Shown in pieces: positions 51,248 to 60,088 of a DNA stretch of 64,000 nucleotides. The stretch is from NCBI RefSeq assembly GCF_004362525.1, contig NZ_SNXS01000002.1, positions 1 to 64,000 of the forward strand, read 5' to 3'. Source of the stretch: Roseateles toxinivorans. Lineage in GTDB: Bacteria > Pseudomonadota > Gammaproteobacteria > Burkholderiales > Burkholderiaceae_C. Every line of letters begins with the position of its first letter. The stretch's first letter is position 1. Under the pieces are notes generated by a model. The model had not been told where the DNA came from, did not search any database, and was given only the letters and a program-made list of their open reading frames with translations. The translations under genes and the position numbers were made by a program.

Positions 51248-54200
51248 CTATTTGATCGCGGCAAAGATGGCATTGATTTCCGCTTCGCGGAAGACCGGCG
51301 TTTCCATCGGATGCGGTGGCGCGACGCTTCCCCGCGGCCCGAAGTGGTTGACCATGGTGTCGTTCACATAGCCGATCTCGACGGTGATCTGGGTCGGCGG
51401 CGGGCCCACGGTGACCGTGACCTGCTCCGCGCGGTCGCGGTCGTCGGAGACCTGGGCCAGTGCCTGGTCGATCAGCGCGCCGACATCGATGCCGGGCGGA
51501 AACATCGACTGCTCGTAGTTCGTCTTGCCCTTGTCGTAGGTTTCCGGCTGATGGCGCTTCAGCACCGAGGCGGTGACCGTCTCGATCCCGGCCGTCCGCA
51601 TCGCCCCGCTTTCGGGCTTCCAGCCCTCCTGCGCCGTCTCCAGCGCCATATGCGGCGCCATTCGTATTGCCTGGTTGCGCTGGTTGCCCTCGGCAATGGT
51701 CTTGATACTGGGCATGAATTGCGTGGCCAGCTTGGCGATGCGCTGCTCCGGCGTGCCCTTGAGCTGCTTGCCGCCCAGCAGCAGCGCCAGGCCCTTGCCC
51801 GGCTGTCGGTAGTCCCTGGGCGGCATCTCGGGATAGTCGGGGAACTCGTTGAAGGCATCCAGCATGCGCTTGGAGTCTGCAGGACCATCGGGCCCGCCAA
51901 AGGCCTTGGCATAGACCTTCAGGTTCTCGCCCTTGCCGCCCAGGCCGTCGACGAAGACCTTGCTCAGCGTGTCCGGATGCTCATGCTTCTTGCCCGGCAG
52001 GCTGGTGTCACCGCCCATGCCGCCGCCGTCGAGCAGGCCCTTGAGCCGGGCGCAGTCCTCGGGCTGGGTGAAGGCCGTGGCTATCGACTTGACGCCCACG
52101 GCGCCGGCCTTCTTGGCCAGCGGGCCCAGCACGGCCACGTGCTCGGCCACGCCGGCGGTGCTGACGAGGCGCTTGAGCCCGGCACTGTCGCCGACAAAGG
52201 CATCGGCAAAGGCGCGCAGCTCGTCGCCCTTGCCATCGAAGCCGCCCTTGTGCATCAGGCTGGCCAGCGCGCCATCGCTGCCGGCCAGGCCGCCCTCGAC
52301 CATCAGCGCGCTCATCGCCGCCTGACCGGCGTCGCCGCTGAAGTTCTCTGCCAACGATTTCAGGCCGGCCGCATTGCGCGCCTGGGCCTGCTGCTTGGCC
52401 AACGTCAGCTCGGGGCTGTCGCCGGGCTTGGGCGCGTCGCCCAGCAGGCGGCTGAGCAGCTCCGGATTGCCGCCCAGCCCGGCCTTGTCGACCAGGCCCT
52501 CCAGCGAGGCACGGGCGCCCTTGCCGCCCTCGCCGTCCAGCGCACGTGCCAGTGTGGCCAGGCCGCCAGGGCCGCAGCGGGCCAGCACCTTGGCAAACAC
52601 CTTGGGGCTGCCGCCCAGCGGCCCCTCGGCCAGCTGGCGTATCGCCGGCCCGTCGCTGACCAGCACGGCGCTGAGTGCCTCCCGGGCCTTCTTGTCCATG
52701 CCGGTGATCATGCCCGGCCCGCAGACCGAGAAGGCCAGCTCGCGCACGCCCTCGGCCAGATCGGCGAACGGCGCCTTGGGCGTGCTGGCGAAGTCGCCTT
52801 CGGCCGCCACCTCGCGCATGCGGGCGACCAGCTCCTCGTGCAGTCGGGCCGTCAGCGGCATGTCGCGATCCGTGCCGGTGAGGGTGAAGCGGTTGTCGAC
52901 CAGCGCCTTGGCCTTGCTCAGCTCGGTGCGCGCCGCCGGCCGGGCCGCGCCGCTCGCCGCCGCGTAATCGGTAGCCAGGATCAGCCGGGCCGCGGTGACA
53001 CGCTTGGCCGCCGCGGCATCGTCGGCGGCACGCTTCAGCAGCGCCGGGAAGGGCTTGGCATGGGTCTCGGCCTCTGTGACGTTGACCTCCAGCAGCGGCT
53101 TGGCCAGGCTGGTATTGACCTGCTTGCGCAGCGCGTCCAGCACCAGGCCGAAGGCCGGGTCGGCCTCGGCCGGATTGGCCTGCTGCACCAGCTGCGCCAC
53201 GGCCGCCTTGCGCTGCCCCAGCACAATGCCGGCCGGGCCCACATAGGCCCGCCAGGCGGTGACCAGCTCGCTGCTGGTCTCGACCTCCGGCCGCGCCTTG
53301 GAGGCCTGACCGCCGCTGCCCACGCCGAGCAACTGGCGGGCCTTGGCGATGGACTTGTCGAGCGCCTCGGCATAGCCCTCGGCCGTGTCGTCCAGCTTGG
53401 GCAGCTGCTTGGCCTCGGCCGCGCAACGTGCCAGCTCGGCCTGCATGAAGGCGATGGCCGCCTCCTTGGCGCCCGGGTTGCCGCCGCCGGTCATGCCGGC
53501 GATCAGTCCCATGATCTCGATCTTCAGCGCATCCAGTGCGGCCGGCACCTTTTCGGTCTCGGCCCGGCCGGCGCCAACGGCCAGTTTGGGATTGAGCTTG
53601 TCGATGTCGCCCAGAGTCTTCAGCGCCGGCGCCTTGTTCTTCTGCCCCAGGCTGCCCTCCAGCGCCTGCACCCGCTCGCGCAGCTTGGCGGCCTCGGCGG
53701 CGAACAGCGCGCGCATCTGGCGCAGTGCCAGCGCCTCCTGCTCCACGGGCGTCCAGGCGCTGCGCAGCTTCAGCAGCGCGTCCTCGGCCTTGGCCAGCGC
53801 GTCATCGCTCAGCGGCGGCGCCAGCAGCGCACGCACCGCGCCGCGCTCGGTGTCCAGGCTGCCCGGCGGGGCCTCCGGGGCCGGCTTCAGCGCCTCGACA
53901 TCGGCTTCGATGCGTTCGGCCTGCTTGCCCCTCTGCTCGATCCGGAGCTCGATGCGCTCGCGCTCCTGGGCGATGGCGTCCAGCCGGAGCTGCTCGGCGC
54001 CCAGCGCCTGCAGCGAGCCGGCGCGCTCCAGAGCCTCGACGGCGGCATCGCGCAGCGACGCCAGCGTGCCGGTGTCCGTGTCGACGGAGCCCGGCACCAG
54101 GGCGGCGCCGGTCTTCTTGGCCGGCGCCAAGGCCTCCAGCCGGGCGAGCATCTGCTGGCGCAGCGTGCATTGCGGCAGTTCCAGCGCATAGGCTTTGACC

Positions 54201-54505
54201 ATGGCCTCGAACTGGGCCTTGATCAGCGCCAGTGTCTTGTCGTCGGGCGTGCCCGAGTAGAGGTTGGTGAACTGCGTGCGGGCGAGGGACAGCCGGTCCG
54301 ATTGTGCCTGGGAGGCGCCCTTGGGATCCTTGGCAAAACGCTGCTGGAAGCTCTTCTTCAGCAGCAGCGCGGCGTCGGCGTTGTCGGTCGGGTCGCCGTC
54401 CGCCAGGGCCTCGTCGCCCTCCTGCGGCATCACAGTCCTGGCCAGCTTGAGCAGGGCCCGCATCTCCTGGCACCACTTGACTGTCGGATCGTCTTCTCCC
54501 AGCAC
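51248..54505 (-). CDS. Large helical protein of unknown function (1085 aa)
   Basis: The GTG start at 54505 has AGGGAG about 7 bases upstream. The 1085-residue product has no signal peptide or membrane span. Residues about 1-300 are helical and charged with coiled-coil character (AIAQERERIELRIEQRGKQAE). About 627-885 is a glycine-rich repetitive block in which helices alternate with GG turns (GPLGGSPKVF, GGLAGSDGALASLM, GGFDGKGDEL, GGPDGPADSK). The last 200 residues form a different, conserved-looking module (MFPPGIDVGALIDQAL; VNDTMVNHFGPRG). No catalytic family was recognised. A structural or secreted effector-like role, with the small downstream gene as partner, is possible. Confidence 0.78.
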   Translation of the reverse strand: MLGEDDPTVKWCQEMRALLKLARTVMPQEGDEALADGDPTDNADAALLLKKSFQQRFAKDPKGASQAQSDRLSLARTQFTNLYSGTPDDKTLALIKAQFEAMVKAYALELPQCTLRQQMLARLEALAPAKKTGAALVPGSVDTDTGTLASLRDAAVEALERAGSLQALGAEQLRLDAIAQERERIELRIEQRGKQAERIEADVEALKPAPEAPPGSLDTERGAVRALLAPPLSDDALAKAEDALLKLRSAWTPVEQEALALRQMRALFAAEAAKLRERVQALEGSLGQKNKAPALKTLGDIDKLNPKLAVGAGRAETEKVPAALDALKIEIMGLIAGMTGGGNPGAKEAAIAFMQAELARCAAEAKQLPKLDDTAEGYAEALDKSIAKARQLLGVGSGGQASKARPEVETSSELVTAWRAYVGPAGIVLGQRKAAVAQLVQQANPAEADPAFGLVLDALRKQVNTSLAKPLLEVNVTEAETHAKPFPALLKRAADDAAAAKRVTAARLILATDYAAASGAARPAARTELSKAKALVDNRFTLTGTDRDMPLTARLHEELVARMREVAAEGDFASTPKAPFADLAEGVRELAFSVCGPGMITGMDKKAREALSAVLVSDGPAIRQLAEGPLGGSPKVFAKVLARCGPGGLATLARALDGEGGKGARASLEGLVDKAGLGGNPELLSRLLGDAPKPGDSPELTLAKQQAQARNAAGLKSLAENFSGDAGQAAMSALMVEGGLAGSDGALASLMHKGGFDGKGDELRAFADAFVGDSAGLKRLVSTAGVAEHVAVLGPLAKKAGAVGVKSIATAFTQPEDCARLKGLLDGGGMGGDTSLPGKKHEHPDTLSKVFVDGLGGKGENLKVYAKAFGGPDGPADSKRMLDAFNEFPDYPEMPPRDYRQPGKGLALLLGGKQLKGTPEQRIAKLATQFMPSIKTIAEGNQRNQAIRMAPHMALETAQEGWKPESGAMRTAGIETVTASVLKRHQPETYDKGKTNYEQSMFPPGIDVGALIDQALAQVSDDRDRAEQVTVTVGPPPTQITVEIGYVNDTMVNHFGPRGSVAPPHPMETPVFREAEINAIFAAIK

Positions 54506-54557
54506 CTCAAGCTCCCTGGTTGACCGATGGAACCGGCAGAATGTGGGGCATGCGCCG

Positions 54558-55397
54558 CTATTTGTCCAGCGCCCGGTCGCCCCTGGTCAGCTCGCGCAGA
54601 TAGGCCGCGCTGGCCTCGTCGATCGGGAAGAAGGTCTCGATCGCCAGCTCGGACACGGTCACATCCATCGGCGAGCCGAACACGGTGACGGTGCTCATCA
54701 GGTTCAGCACCCGCTCACCAACGGCCAGGTGCAGGGGCACGACCAGGCCCCCGTACTCGGGCGCGGGCGGCGCCGCTCTTGCCTGGGGCGAGGTGTTGTC
54801 GGCCGGGTAGGCTTGCAGCTCCTCCAGCAGCTGCGCCAGGCCGGCATCGGCGGTGTTGGCGATCTGCTGCTCCAGCCGCTCCAGCAGATGGTCACGGCAC
54901 TGGCGCAGGTTCAGGATGCGCTTGGACACGCCCTCCGGGTGCAGGCACAGGCGCAGCACATTGACGGCCGGGCCCTGCAGCAGATGCGGGGCCACGCCGT
55001 CGAGCAGCAGAGGCACCATGCGGTTGGCGCAGATCATGTTCCAGTGCCTGTCGACGGCCAGCGCCGGAAACGGTTCATGGGCCTGCACGATCAGATTGAC
55101 GGCGCGGCGCGCGGCCTCCAGGCCGGGGTCGTCGAAGGGCCGCTCGCCATACAGCGGCGCATAGCCACCGGCCACCAGAAGCACATTGCGCTCGCGCAGC
55201 GGGATGTTCAGGTGCCGTGCCAGCAGCATGATCATCTCGCGGCTGGGCTGCGAGCGGCCGGTCTCCAGAAAGCTCAGGTGCCGCGTCGAGATGCCAGCCT
55301 CCAGGGACAGCGCCATCTGGCTCATGCGCCGACGTTCGCGCCAGGTGCGCAGGTGTTCGCCCACCGTCGTTCGGCTCTGTAGTTCGGCCACTGCCAT
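54558..55397 (-). CDS. XRE family regulator with MmyB-like ligand domain
   Basis: A 279-residue regulator. An N-terminal XRE helix-turn-helix (GEHLRTWRERRRMSQMALSLEAGISTRHLSFLE) is followed by the MmyB-type PAS-like domain (FPALAVDRHWNMICANRMVPLLL; PDNTSP-like region; FFPID). ATG 55397 was chosen because a longer frame to 55694 has poor composition; ATG 55427 is also possible. It is divergent from a small membrane protein gene, which is likely its target. MmyB-type regulators are suspected to sense fatty-acid-like ligands. Confidence 0.9.
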   Translation of the reverse strand: MAVAELQSRTTVGEHLRTWRERRRMSQMALSLEAGISTRHLSFLETGRSQPSREMIMLLARHLNIPLRERNVLLVAGGYAPLYGERPFDDPGLEAARRAVNLIVQAHEPFPALAVDRHWNMICANRMVPLLLDGVAPHLLQGPAVNVLRLCLHPEGVSKRILNLRQCRDHLLERLEQQIANTADAGLAQLLEELQAYPADNTSPQARAAPPAPEYGGLVVPLHLAVGERVLNLMSTVTVFGSPMDVTVSELAIETFFPIDEASAAYLRELTRGDRALDK

Positions 55398-55533
55398 GCT
55401 GTCTGCCCCCGTCTGTTTGATCGGCATCGTAAGGGCTGCCGGCCACGGGCCAATGACCTCGGAGGTAATCGCAGGCTTGATGCGCGGCTCGCACCATTGG
55501 CTCATCCGATTCAACCACCGAAGGAGAGAAGCA

Positions 55534-55959
55534 ATGGAAAACACCCTGCCCATGTCCCCCACCCTGAAGGCCGCCCTGCTGGCCGATGCCGTCGTCAGCG
55601 GCGCCGTGGCCGTGCAGCAACTGGCCCTCACCGCCCCGCTGGCCGAGCTGACGCAGCTGCCGGCGCCCCTGCTCAGCGGCACCGGCCTGTTCATGGTCGG
55701 CTACACCGCGCTGCTGCTGGCCCTGTGGCGCGCGCCCCGCGTGCTGCCCTGGCTGATCAAGTTCATCGTCGCCGGCAATATCGGCTGGGCGCTGGCCTGC
55801 CTGTACCTGTTGGCAGGCCAGGTCGTGCCCTTCAATGCCTGGGGCGAGGCGCTGCTGCTGGTGCAGGCTGCGGGCGTGCTCATGCTGGCCGGCTGGGAGG
55901 GGCTGGGGCTCAGGCGCTGCGGGGTGGCGCGGCCGGGCTTGCGCGCAGCGGCGGCCTGA
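55534..55959 (+). CDS. Small membrane protein
   Basis: A 141-residue protein with four predicted membrane segments (ALLADAVVSGAVAVQQLAL, LFMVGYTALLLALW, FIVAGNIGWALACLYLLAG, ALLLVQAAGVLMLAGW). The ATG follows AAGGAGAG. Homologues of this shape are commonly found beside XRE/MmyB regulators, as here, but the function is unknown. Confidence 0.82.
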   Translation: MENTLPMSPTLKAALLADAVVSGAVAVQQLALTAPLAELTQLPAPLLSGTGLFMVGYTALLLALWRAPRVLPWLIKFIVAGNIGWALACLYLLAGQVVPFNAWGEALLLVQAAGVLMLAGWEGLGLRRCGVARPGLRAAAA

Positions 55960-55981
55960 AGGTGCTGGTGGCCAAGGCCAA

Positions 55982-56006
55982 CAAAAAGGGCTCCATGAAG
56001 GAGCCC
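55982..56006 (-). terminator. Rho-independent terminator of the PEP-CTERM gene
   Basis: On the minus strand GGGCTCC-TTCAT-GGAGCCC is followed by TTTTTGTT, a textbook intrinsic terminator 38 bases after the PEP-CTERM stop. A second hairpin CACGGGC/GCCCGTG (56020-56038) lies between it and the stop codon and could act as a terminator for the convergent gene too. Confidence 0.85.
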
Positions 56007-56043
56007 GATCGTGTCACTGCACGGGCGTTAAGCCCGTGGCGAA

Positions 56044-56526
56044 TCAGACGGCGCGACGGCGACGCGCCACGAAGCCCATCACACCCAGGCCGGCCAACAT
56101 CAGCGCGACAGTTTCGGGTTCCGGCACGGCCGTGACGTTCAGGGTGCCGCTGTAGCTGGCGTTTTCAGCGGACATGCCCTTGATGACCAGCGTCAGCGGA
56201 CCGGTGACGGCATAGCTCCCCGGCGTATAGAGCAACTCGACAAAGCCGCCAGCATCCGTGGTCAAGACCAGGGGCATGCTGTTCAAGGTGGCCGAGATGA
56301 AGTCGATGTCGGCCACACCCGCACCAATGGTGGTGATGCTCACACTGGCTGATGTGATGCCCGGCATCATGAAGGTGAAGGTATCGGTGAATGCACCGGC
56401 GCTGTGCAGTGCCGCATACGTGGACGTGAGCCCGGCAAACGAAGGAGAACCAACCACGTCGTTCGCGAATGCAGCGCTGGAAGTGGCAACAATCGCGGCG
56501 GCCAACGCCAATTTCTTGATGAACAT
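56044..56526 (-). CDS. FxDxF-type PEP-CTERM sorting protein
   Basis: A 160-residue exported protein. It has a signal peptide (ALAAAIVATSSAAFA), the mature-domain motif FTDTFTF that gives the FxDxF group its name, and the C-terminal sorting signal VPEPETVALMLAGLGVMGFVARRRRAV-like (PEP motif, hydrophobic stretch, Arg-rich tail). Such proteins are processed by exosortase during export and are linked to extracellular polysaccharide. ATG 56526 was chosen because GGAG lies 5 bases upstream. A strong terminator follows the gene. Confidence 0.92.
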   Translation of the reverse strand: MFIKKLALAAAIVATSSAAFANDVVGSPSFAGLTSTYAALHSAGAFTDTFTFMMPGITSASVSITTIGAGVADIDFISATLNSMPLVLTTDAGGFVELLYTPGSYAVTGPLTLVIKGMSAENASYSGTLNVTAVPEPETVALMLAGLGVMGFVARRRRAV

Positions 56527-56803
56527 GGTGACTCCAAAGGGAAGTTGCGCAGACAACGCGACAACGCCGCGAGTTTTATCGTTTTACCTAAACAATACTT
56601 GCCTGCAAACCCCCTACCTTGGGGGCTGGTCGTTTCACCAGTGCGCGAAAGGCGCTCCATTACTCAAGGCGAGGCCCTGCCACCGGCGCAGACGCCGGTT
56701 GCCAACAAGGGTGGCGGAGTGGTGCTTGGGGCTTGAGGGGCGCCAGCTCAATGGGCGCGACATCCGGGGTCCAGGAGAAGGTCTTCCCCTGGGCGGGCTG
56801 TGG

Positions 56804-57178
56804 TCAGGCTTCCGGTTCGTGGCAAACCGCTTCGACCTTGTGCCCGTCGGGACCGATGACGAAGGCCGCGTAATAGTTCGAGTGATAGTGCGGTCGCAGA
56901 CCGGGCGCACCGTGGTCCGTGCCGCCAGCCCCCAGAGCCGCTCGATAGAAGGCATCGACCTGCTGACTATTGCCGGCCGTGAACGCCAAGTGCAGATGCG
57001 CCGGCCTCTCATCGGTTTGATACAGGCAAAGGGAAAGCTTGCCCATCGGTTGGCTCAGCTCCACACCGTTCGGCGGCCATTCCGTGACAACGGTGACCCC
57101 GAGCGGTTCGAGTGCCCTGAGGGAGAACGCCTTGCTCGCCGCATAGTCGCTGACGCCGAATTTGACGTGGTCAAACAT
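56804..57178 (-). CDS. VOC family (glyoxalase-like) protein, copy 1
   Basis: A 124-residue vicinal-oxygen-chelate protein. It starts FDHVKFGVSDYAASKAFSLRAL and ends with the diagnostic GPDGHKVEAVCHEPEA; the mid part has HLHLAFTAGNSQQVDAFY. It is a paralogue of the copy at 57723-58136 and of the fragment at 61243-61337. The metal ligands expected at His 4 and Glu near the end are present. Substrate unknown. Confidence 0.9.
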   Translation of the reverse strand: MFDHVKFGVSDYAASKAFSLRALEPLGVTVVTEWPPNGVELSQPMGKLSLCLYQTDERPAHLHLAFTAGNSQQVDAFYRAALGAGGTDHGAPGLRPHYHSNYYAAFVIGPDGHKVEAVCHEPEA

Positions 57179-57216
57179 CAGTGCAGATGAGCGGCGGCAT
57201 CCTCGCGATTGAAGAA

Positions 57217-57588
57217 CTAGGCAGCAGCATCGGATGCGACCAGTTCAATGCGGTTGCCAAAAGGATCATTCGTGAAAGCCCTTCGGACGGCCGGAAGCGA
57301 CGTGTCTTCGGTAATCTCGAACCCTTCATCCTGAAGACGAGCAAGAAGTTCCTCGAACTGCTCGACGAGAAAAGCGGGATGCGCTTTCATGGCCGGGCGA
57401 AAGCCACTCTCGACCCCAAGATGAACTTGAATGCTGCCGCATTGAAACCAGGCACCACCGCGGCCGGCAAGTTCCTCTGGCTTCGCCAGCTCGGTGAGGC
57501 CCAATAGGCTTCCGTAGAAGGTTCGCGCCTGTGGCTCGGCCCCTCCAGGCATTGCGAGTTGGACGTGATCAAGGCCGACAACAGGCAT
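57217..57588 (-). CDS. VOC family (glyoxalase-like) protein, copy 2
   Basis: A 123-residue VOC protein from a different subgroup than its neighbours: VVGLDHVQLAMPGG at the start, FYGSLLGLTE, and the second metal site in NDPFGNRIELV. ATG 57588 was chosen as the normal family start. Typical of fosfomycin/bleomycin-resistance-like or dioxygenase-like VOC proteins, without clear assignment. It sits in tandem between the other two copies. Confidence 0.9.
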   Translation of the reverse strand: MPVVGLDHVQLAMPGGAEPQARTFYGSLLGLTELAKPEELAGRGGAWFQCGSIQVHLGVESGFRPAMKAHPAFLVEQFEELLARLQDEGFEITEDTSLPAVRRAFTNDPFGNRIELVASDAAA

Positions 57589-57722
57589 ACAAGACCCCAT
57601 TCGGTTGATGTGAACGAGCGCCTTCGGTCGCTGCGGATCGGCACATCCGCGCAGGCGAACCTTGGCGCTGACTCAGGCTGTTCCGCCGAGCTACCCAGTG
57701 CCATGCGCTGCACGGGCCCTGC

Positions 57723-58136
57723 TTACTCGGGCAGATGGCAGACGGCTTCGATGTTGTTGCCCTCGGGATCGATGACAAACGCGCCGTAGTAGTTGGCGTG
57801 ATAGTCCGGGCGCAGGCCCGGGGCGCCGTTGTCCTTGGCGCCGGCGGCCATCGCCGCCCTGTAGAAGGCATCCACCTGCGCGCGGTTCTGTGCACGCCAT
57901 GCAAGGTGGCAACCGGAGGTGGAGGGGGGGCCACCATAGGGCGATGGGCCATCAATGAACCAGACATCAGCCTTCTTTCCATCGGGTTCAGCGGCATCCG
58001 GATAGGCGAAGCCCACGATGTTCGAGCCGAAGTTGCCCTCGAAACACAGGCTGTAGCCCAGTGGCGCAAGGGCCGCACTGTAGAACGTCTTGGCGCGTGA
58101 AATATCGGTCACGCGGAAGGTCATATGGTCGAGCAT
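57723..58136 (-). CDS. VOC family (glyoxalase-like) protein, copy 3
   Basis: A 137-residue VOC protein beginning LDHMTFRVTDISRAKTFYSAALAPLGY and ending IDPEGNNIEAVCHLPE. It is the longer paralogue of copy 1. It lies just downstream of the WYL regulator gene on the same strand; the 66-bp gap contains ACTGT-N8-ACAGT (58186-58203), a shorter form of the operator found in front of the WYL gene. Confidence 0.92.
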   Translation of the reverse strand: MLDHMTFRVTDISRAKTFYSAALAPLGYSLCFEGNFGSNIVGFAYPDAAEPDGKKADVWFIDGPSPYGGPPSTSGCHLAWRAQNRAQVDAFYRAAMAAGAKDNGAPGLRPDYHANYYGAFVIDPEGNNIEAVCHLPE

Positions 58137-58202
58137 GATGAAGCACTCCTGAGTTTGGTATGGCGCGTTTGCGCCTGCTCATATTACTGTACGTAATCAC
58201 AG

Positions 58203-59195
58203 TCAAAGAAGAACTGGTTTGGGTGGATCTCCAAGCCGACCCAGGCCGCGCATCACCCGCTCGGCCGCCAGCGCCAGCCGCTCGCGCAGCGCCGGCGGTG
58301 CCAGCACCTCGAACTCGACCTCCAGCGCCATCAGCCAGTAGACCAGCGAGTCGAGCGCGTGGGCGCCGCATTGCAGCAGGCAGCGCTGCTCGTCGTCGAC
58401 CGCCTCCAGCCGCGCGGCCGTGGCCGGGATGCGCGCGGCCATCTGGGCCAGTGGCGCGTGCAGGATCACCCGGGCCTGCTCGGCATGGGGAGAGAGCACC
58501 ACGGAGCGCGCGACAAAGGCGCGCAGATCGCCGCCCTCGGGGCCGATGCGCGGCGTGAAATGCCTGCCGACCATCGCCGTGCCGGCAATGCGGTCGATGC
58601 GGAAGGTGCGCCAGTCGCTGCGCAGCGTGTCCCAGGCCACCAGATACCAGCGGTGGCCGGTGTGGACCACCCCCTGCGGCTCGACCCGGCGACGGCTGGG
58701 CTCGCCCTTGGCATCGACATAGTCGAAGTCCAGGCCCAGCTGATCGCGGCAGGCGCCGGCCAGATCGGCCAGCAGGCCGGCGTCGACGCTGGGGCCGACC
58801 GGGTCCATGGCCTGCACCGCCGAGCGCAGCGCATCGGCCCGCCGCCGCAACCGTGCCGGCATCAGCTGCTCCAGCTTGACCATGGCCTGCAAGGCCGGCT
58901 CCTCGATGCCGCCGACCTGGCCCGAGGCGGCGGTGCGCAGGGCGATGGCTACGGCCAGCGCCTCCTCGTCGTCCAGCAGCAGCGGCGGCATGGCCTGGCC
59001 CGCCCGCAAGGCGTAGCCACCGGCCACGCCGCTGCTGGCCGCCACCGGATAGCCCAGCTCGCGCAGCCGGTCTATATCGCGCCGTAGGGTGCGCGGATGC
59101 ACACCCAGGCGCTCGGCCAGCTCGGGCCCGGCCCAATGGCGCCGGGCCTGCAACAGGGACAGGAGCTGCAGCAGTCGGGAGGAGGCACTCAGCAT
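58203..59195 (-). CDS. YafY-like HTH/WYL-domain transcriptional regulator
   Basis: A 330-residue regulator. The N-terminal HTH_11 (LLQLLSLLQARRHWAGPELAERLGVHPRTLRRDIDRLRELGYPV) is followed by the WYL domain (RRVEPQGVVHTGHRWYLVAWDTLRSDWRTFRIDRI) and a WCX-like C-terminus. The ATG at 59195 lies only 1 base from a 12-bp operator arm, so autoregulation is likely. It diverges from a GST gene and precedes VOC genes; YafY-type regulators commonly control such single detoxification enzymes. Confidence 0.92.
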   Translation of the reverse strand: MLSASSRLLQLLSLLQARRHWAGPELAERLGVHPRTLRRDIDRLRELGYPVAASSGVAGGYALRAGQAMPPLLLDDEEALAVAIALRTAASGQVGGIEEPALQAMVKLEQLMPARLRRRADALRSAVQAMDPVGPSVDAGLLADLAGACRDQLGLDFDYVDAKGEPSRRRVEPQGVVHTGHRWYLVAWDTLRSDWRTFRIDRIAGTAMVGRHFTPRIGPEGGDLRAFVARSVVLSPHAEQARVILHAPLAQMAARIPATAARLEAVDDEQRCLLQCGAHALDSLVYWLMALEVEFEVLAPPALRERLALAAERVMRGLGRLGDPPKPVLL

Positions 59196-59196
59196 C

Positions 59197-59255
59197 CGGT
59201 CACTGTAGCTTTGATTGAGGGCCGTATCTGTCCGCAATGCTTTCTACAGTGACCG
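59197..59255. promoter_or_regulatory. 12-bp perfect inverted repeat in the WYL/GST gap
   Basis: CGGTCACTGTAG (59197-59208) and CTACAGTGACCG (59244-59255) are perfect reverse complements, centres 47 bp apart. They sit in the divergent promoter region between the WYL regulator and the GST gene. A related ACTGT/ACAGT pair precedes the VOC copy 3 gene. Binding by the WYL regulator is inferred. Confidence 0.65.
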
Positions 59256-59309
59256 CAGTCGTCGGCGCCGTGCCGATGCCCATCAAACCACCTCAACGGA
59301 GAGAAACCC

Positions 59310-59921
59310 ATGTCCATCGTTCTGTATTGGCACGCTATGTCCAGCGCCACCCCCGTCGCCTGCGCGCTGGCCGAGCTGGACCTGCCGCACGAGCGGGTCA
59401 AGATCGACATCCGGGCCGGCGAACAGCATCGCCCGGACTATCTGGCCCTGAACCCGAATGGCAAGGTGCCGACCTTGACGGTCGACGGCGCGCCGATGTT
59501 CGAGGCCCTGGCCATCCAGCTGTGGCTGGGCGAGACCTATGGGATCGAGCGCGGGCTGTGGCCGGCAGCCGGCACGCCCGAGCACCTGCAGGCCCTGTCC
59601 TGGTGTGCCTGGGCCTATGTCAGCTATGGCGCGGTGCTGACGCGTCTGCACCGCGCGACGCTCGGTGACGAGGCGCTGCGCAGCAGCCCCCATGCCGACG
59701 CGGCCCGTGCCGAGCTGAATGAGCTGCTGGCCCTGCTCGACACCCGGCTGGCGCGCCAGCCCTGGATGCTGGGCGATACGTACTCGCTGGTGGACCTGCT
59801 GGTCGGCTCGGTGATCGGCTACAGCGCCTACATCGGTGCGCCGGTGGCCGCCCACGCCCATGTGCAGCAATGGCTGGACCGGGTCCAGGCCCGGCCGGCG
59901 ATGCAAAACGAGGGGCTGTGA
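59310..59921 (+). CDS. Glutathione S-transferase family protein
   Basis: A 203-residue GST. Thioredoxin-like domain: LYWHAMSSATPVACALAELDLPHE, with NPNGKVPTLTVDG and FEALAIQLWLGE as the glutathione-site segment, then a helical C-terminal domain (WMLGDTYSLVDLLVG). The start follows GGAGAG. It diverges from the WYL regulator across a region with a 12-bp inverted repeat. Likely a detoxification enzyme; substrate unknown. Confidence 0.92.
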   Translation: MSIVLYWHAMSSATPVACALAELDLPHERVKIDIRAGEQHRPDYLALNPNGKVPTLTVDGAPMFEALAIQLWLGETYGIERGLWPAAGTPEHLQALSWCAWAYVSYGAVLTRLHRATLGDEALRSSPHADAARAELNELLALLDTRLARQPWMLGDTYSLVDLLVGSVIGYSAYIGAPVAAHAHVQQWLDRVQARPAMQNEGL

Positions 59922-60088
59922 GCCCTTCGGCTGGCGCTGGCTCCCCGGCGGGGCCAGGGAGCCGCGAATGAGGCCGCCGAATTGGGACTGACTGTCGCAC
60001 GGGTGTCTGCCCAGGGCTGATCGTTCGTCAATGCGTCAGCGACGTTGCTGCGCCTTGCCATCGATGCGGCAGCTTGATGCTTGGCCGC

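Noticed and set aside
51311-54523. A 1070-residue open frame on the plus strand opposite the 1085-aa gene
   Set aside because: It is Arg/Gly/His/Leu-rich, as expected for the antisense of GC-rich coding DNA, with no domain features.
59939-59963. Hairpin GGCTCCC/GGGAGCC after the GST gene as a terminator
   Set aside because: No T-run follows on either strand, so an intrinsic terminator is not supported.
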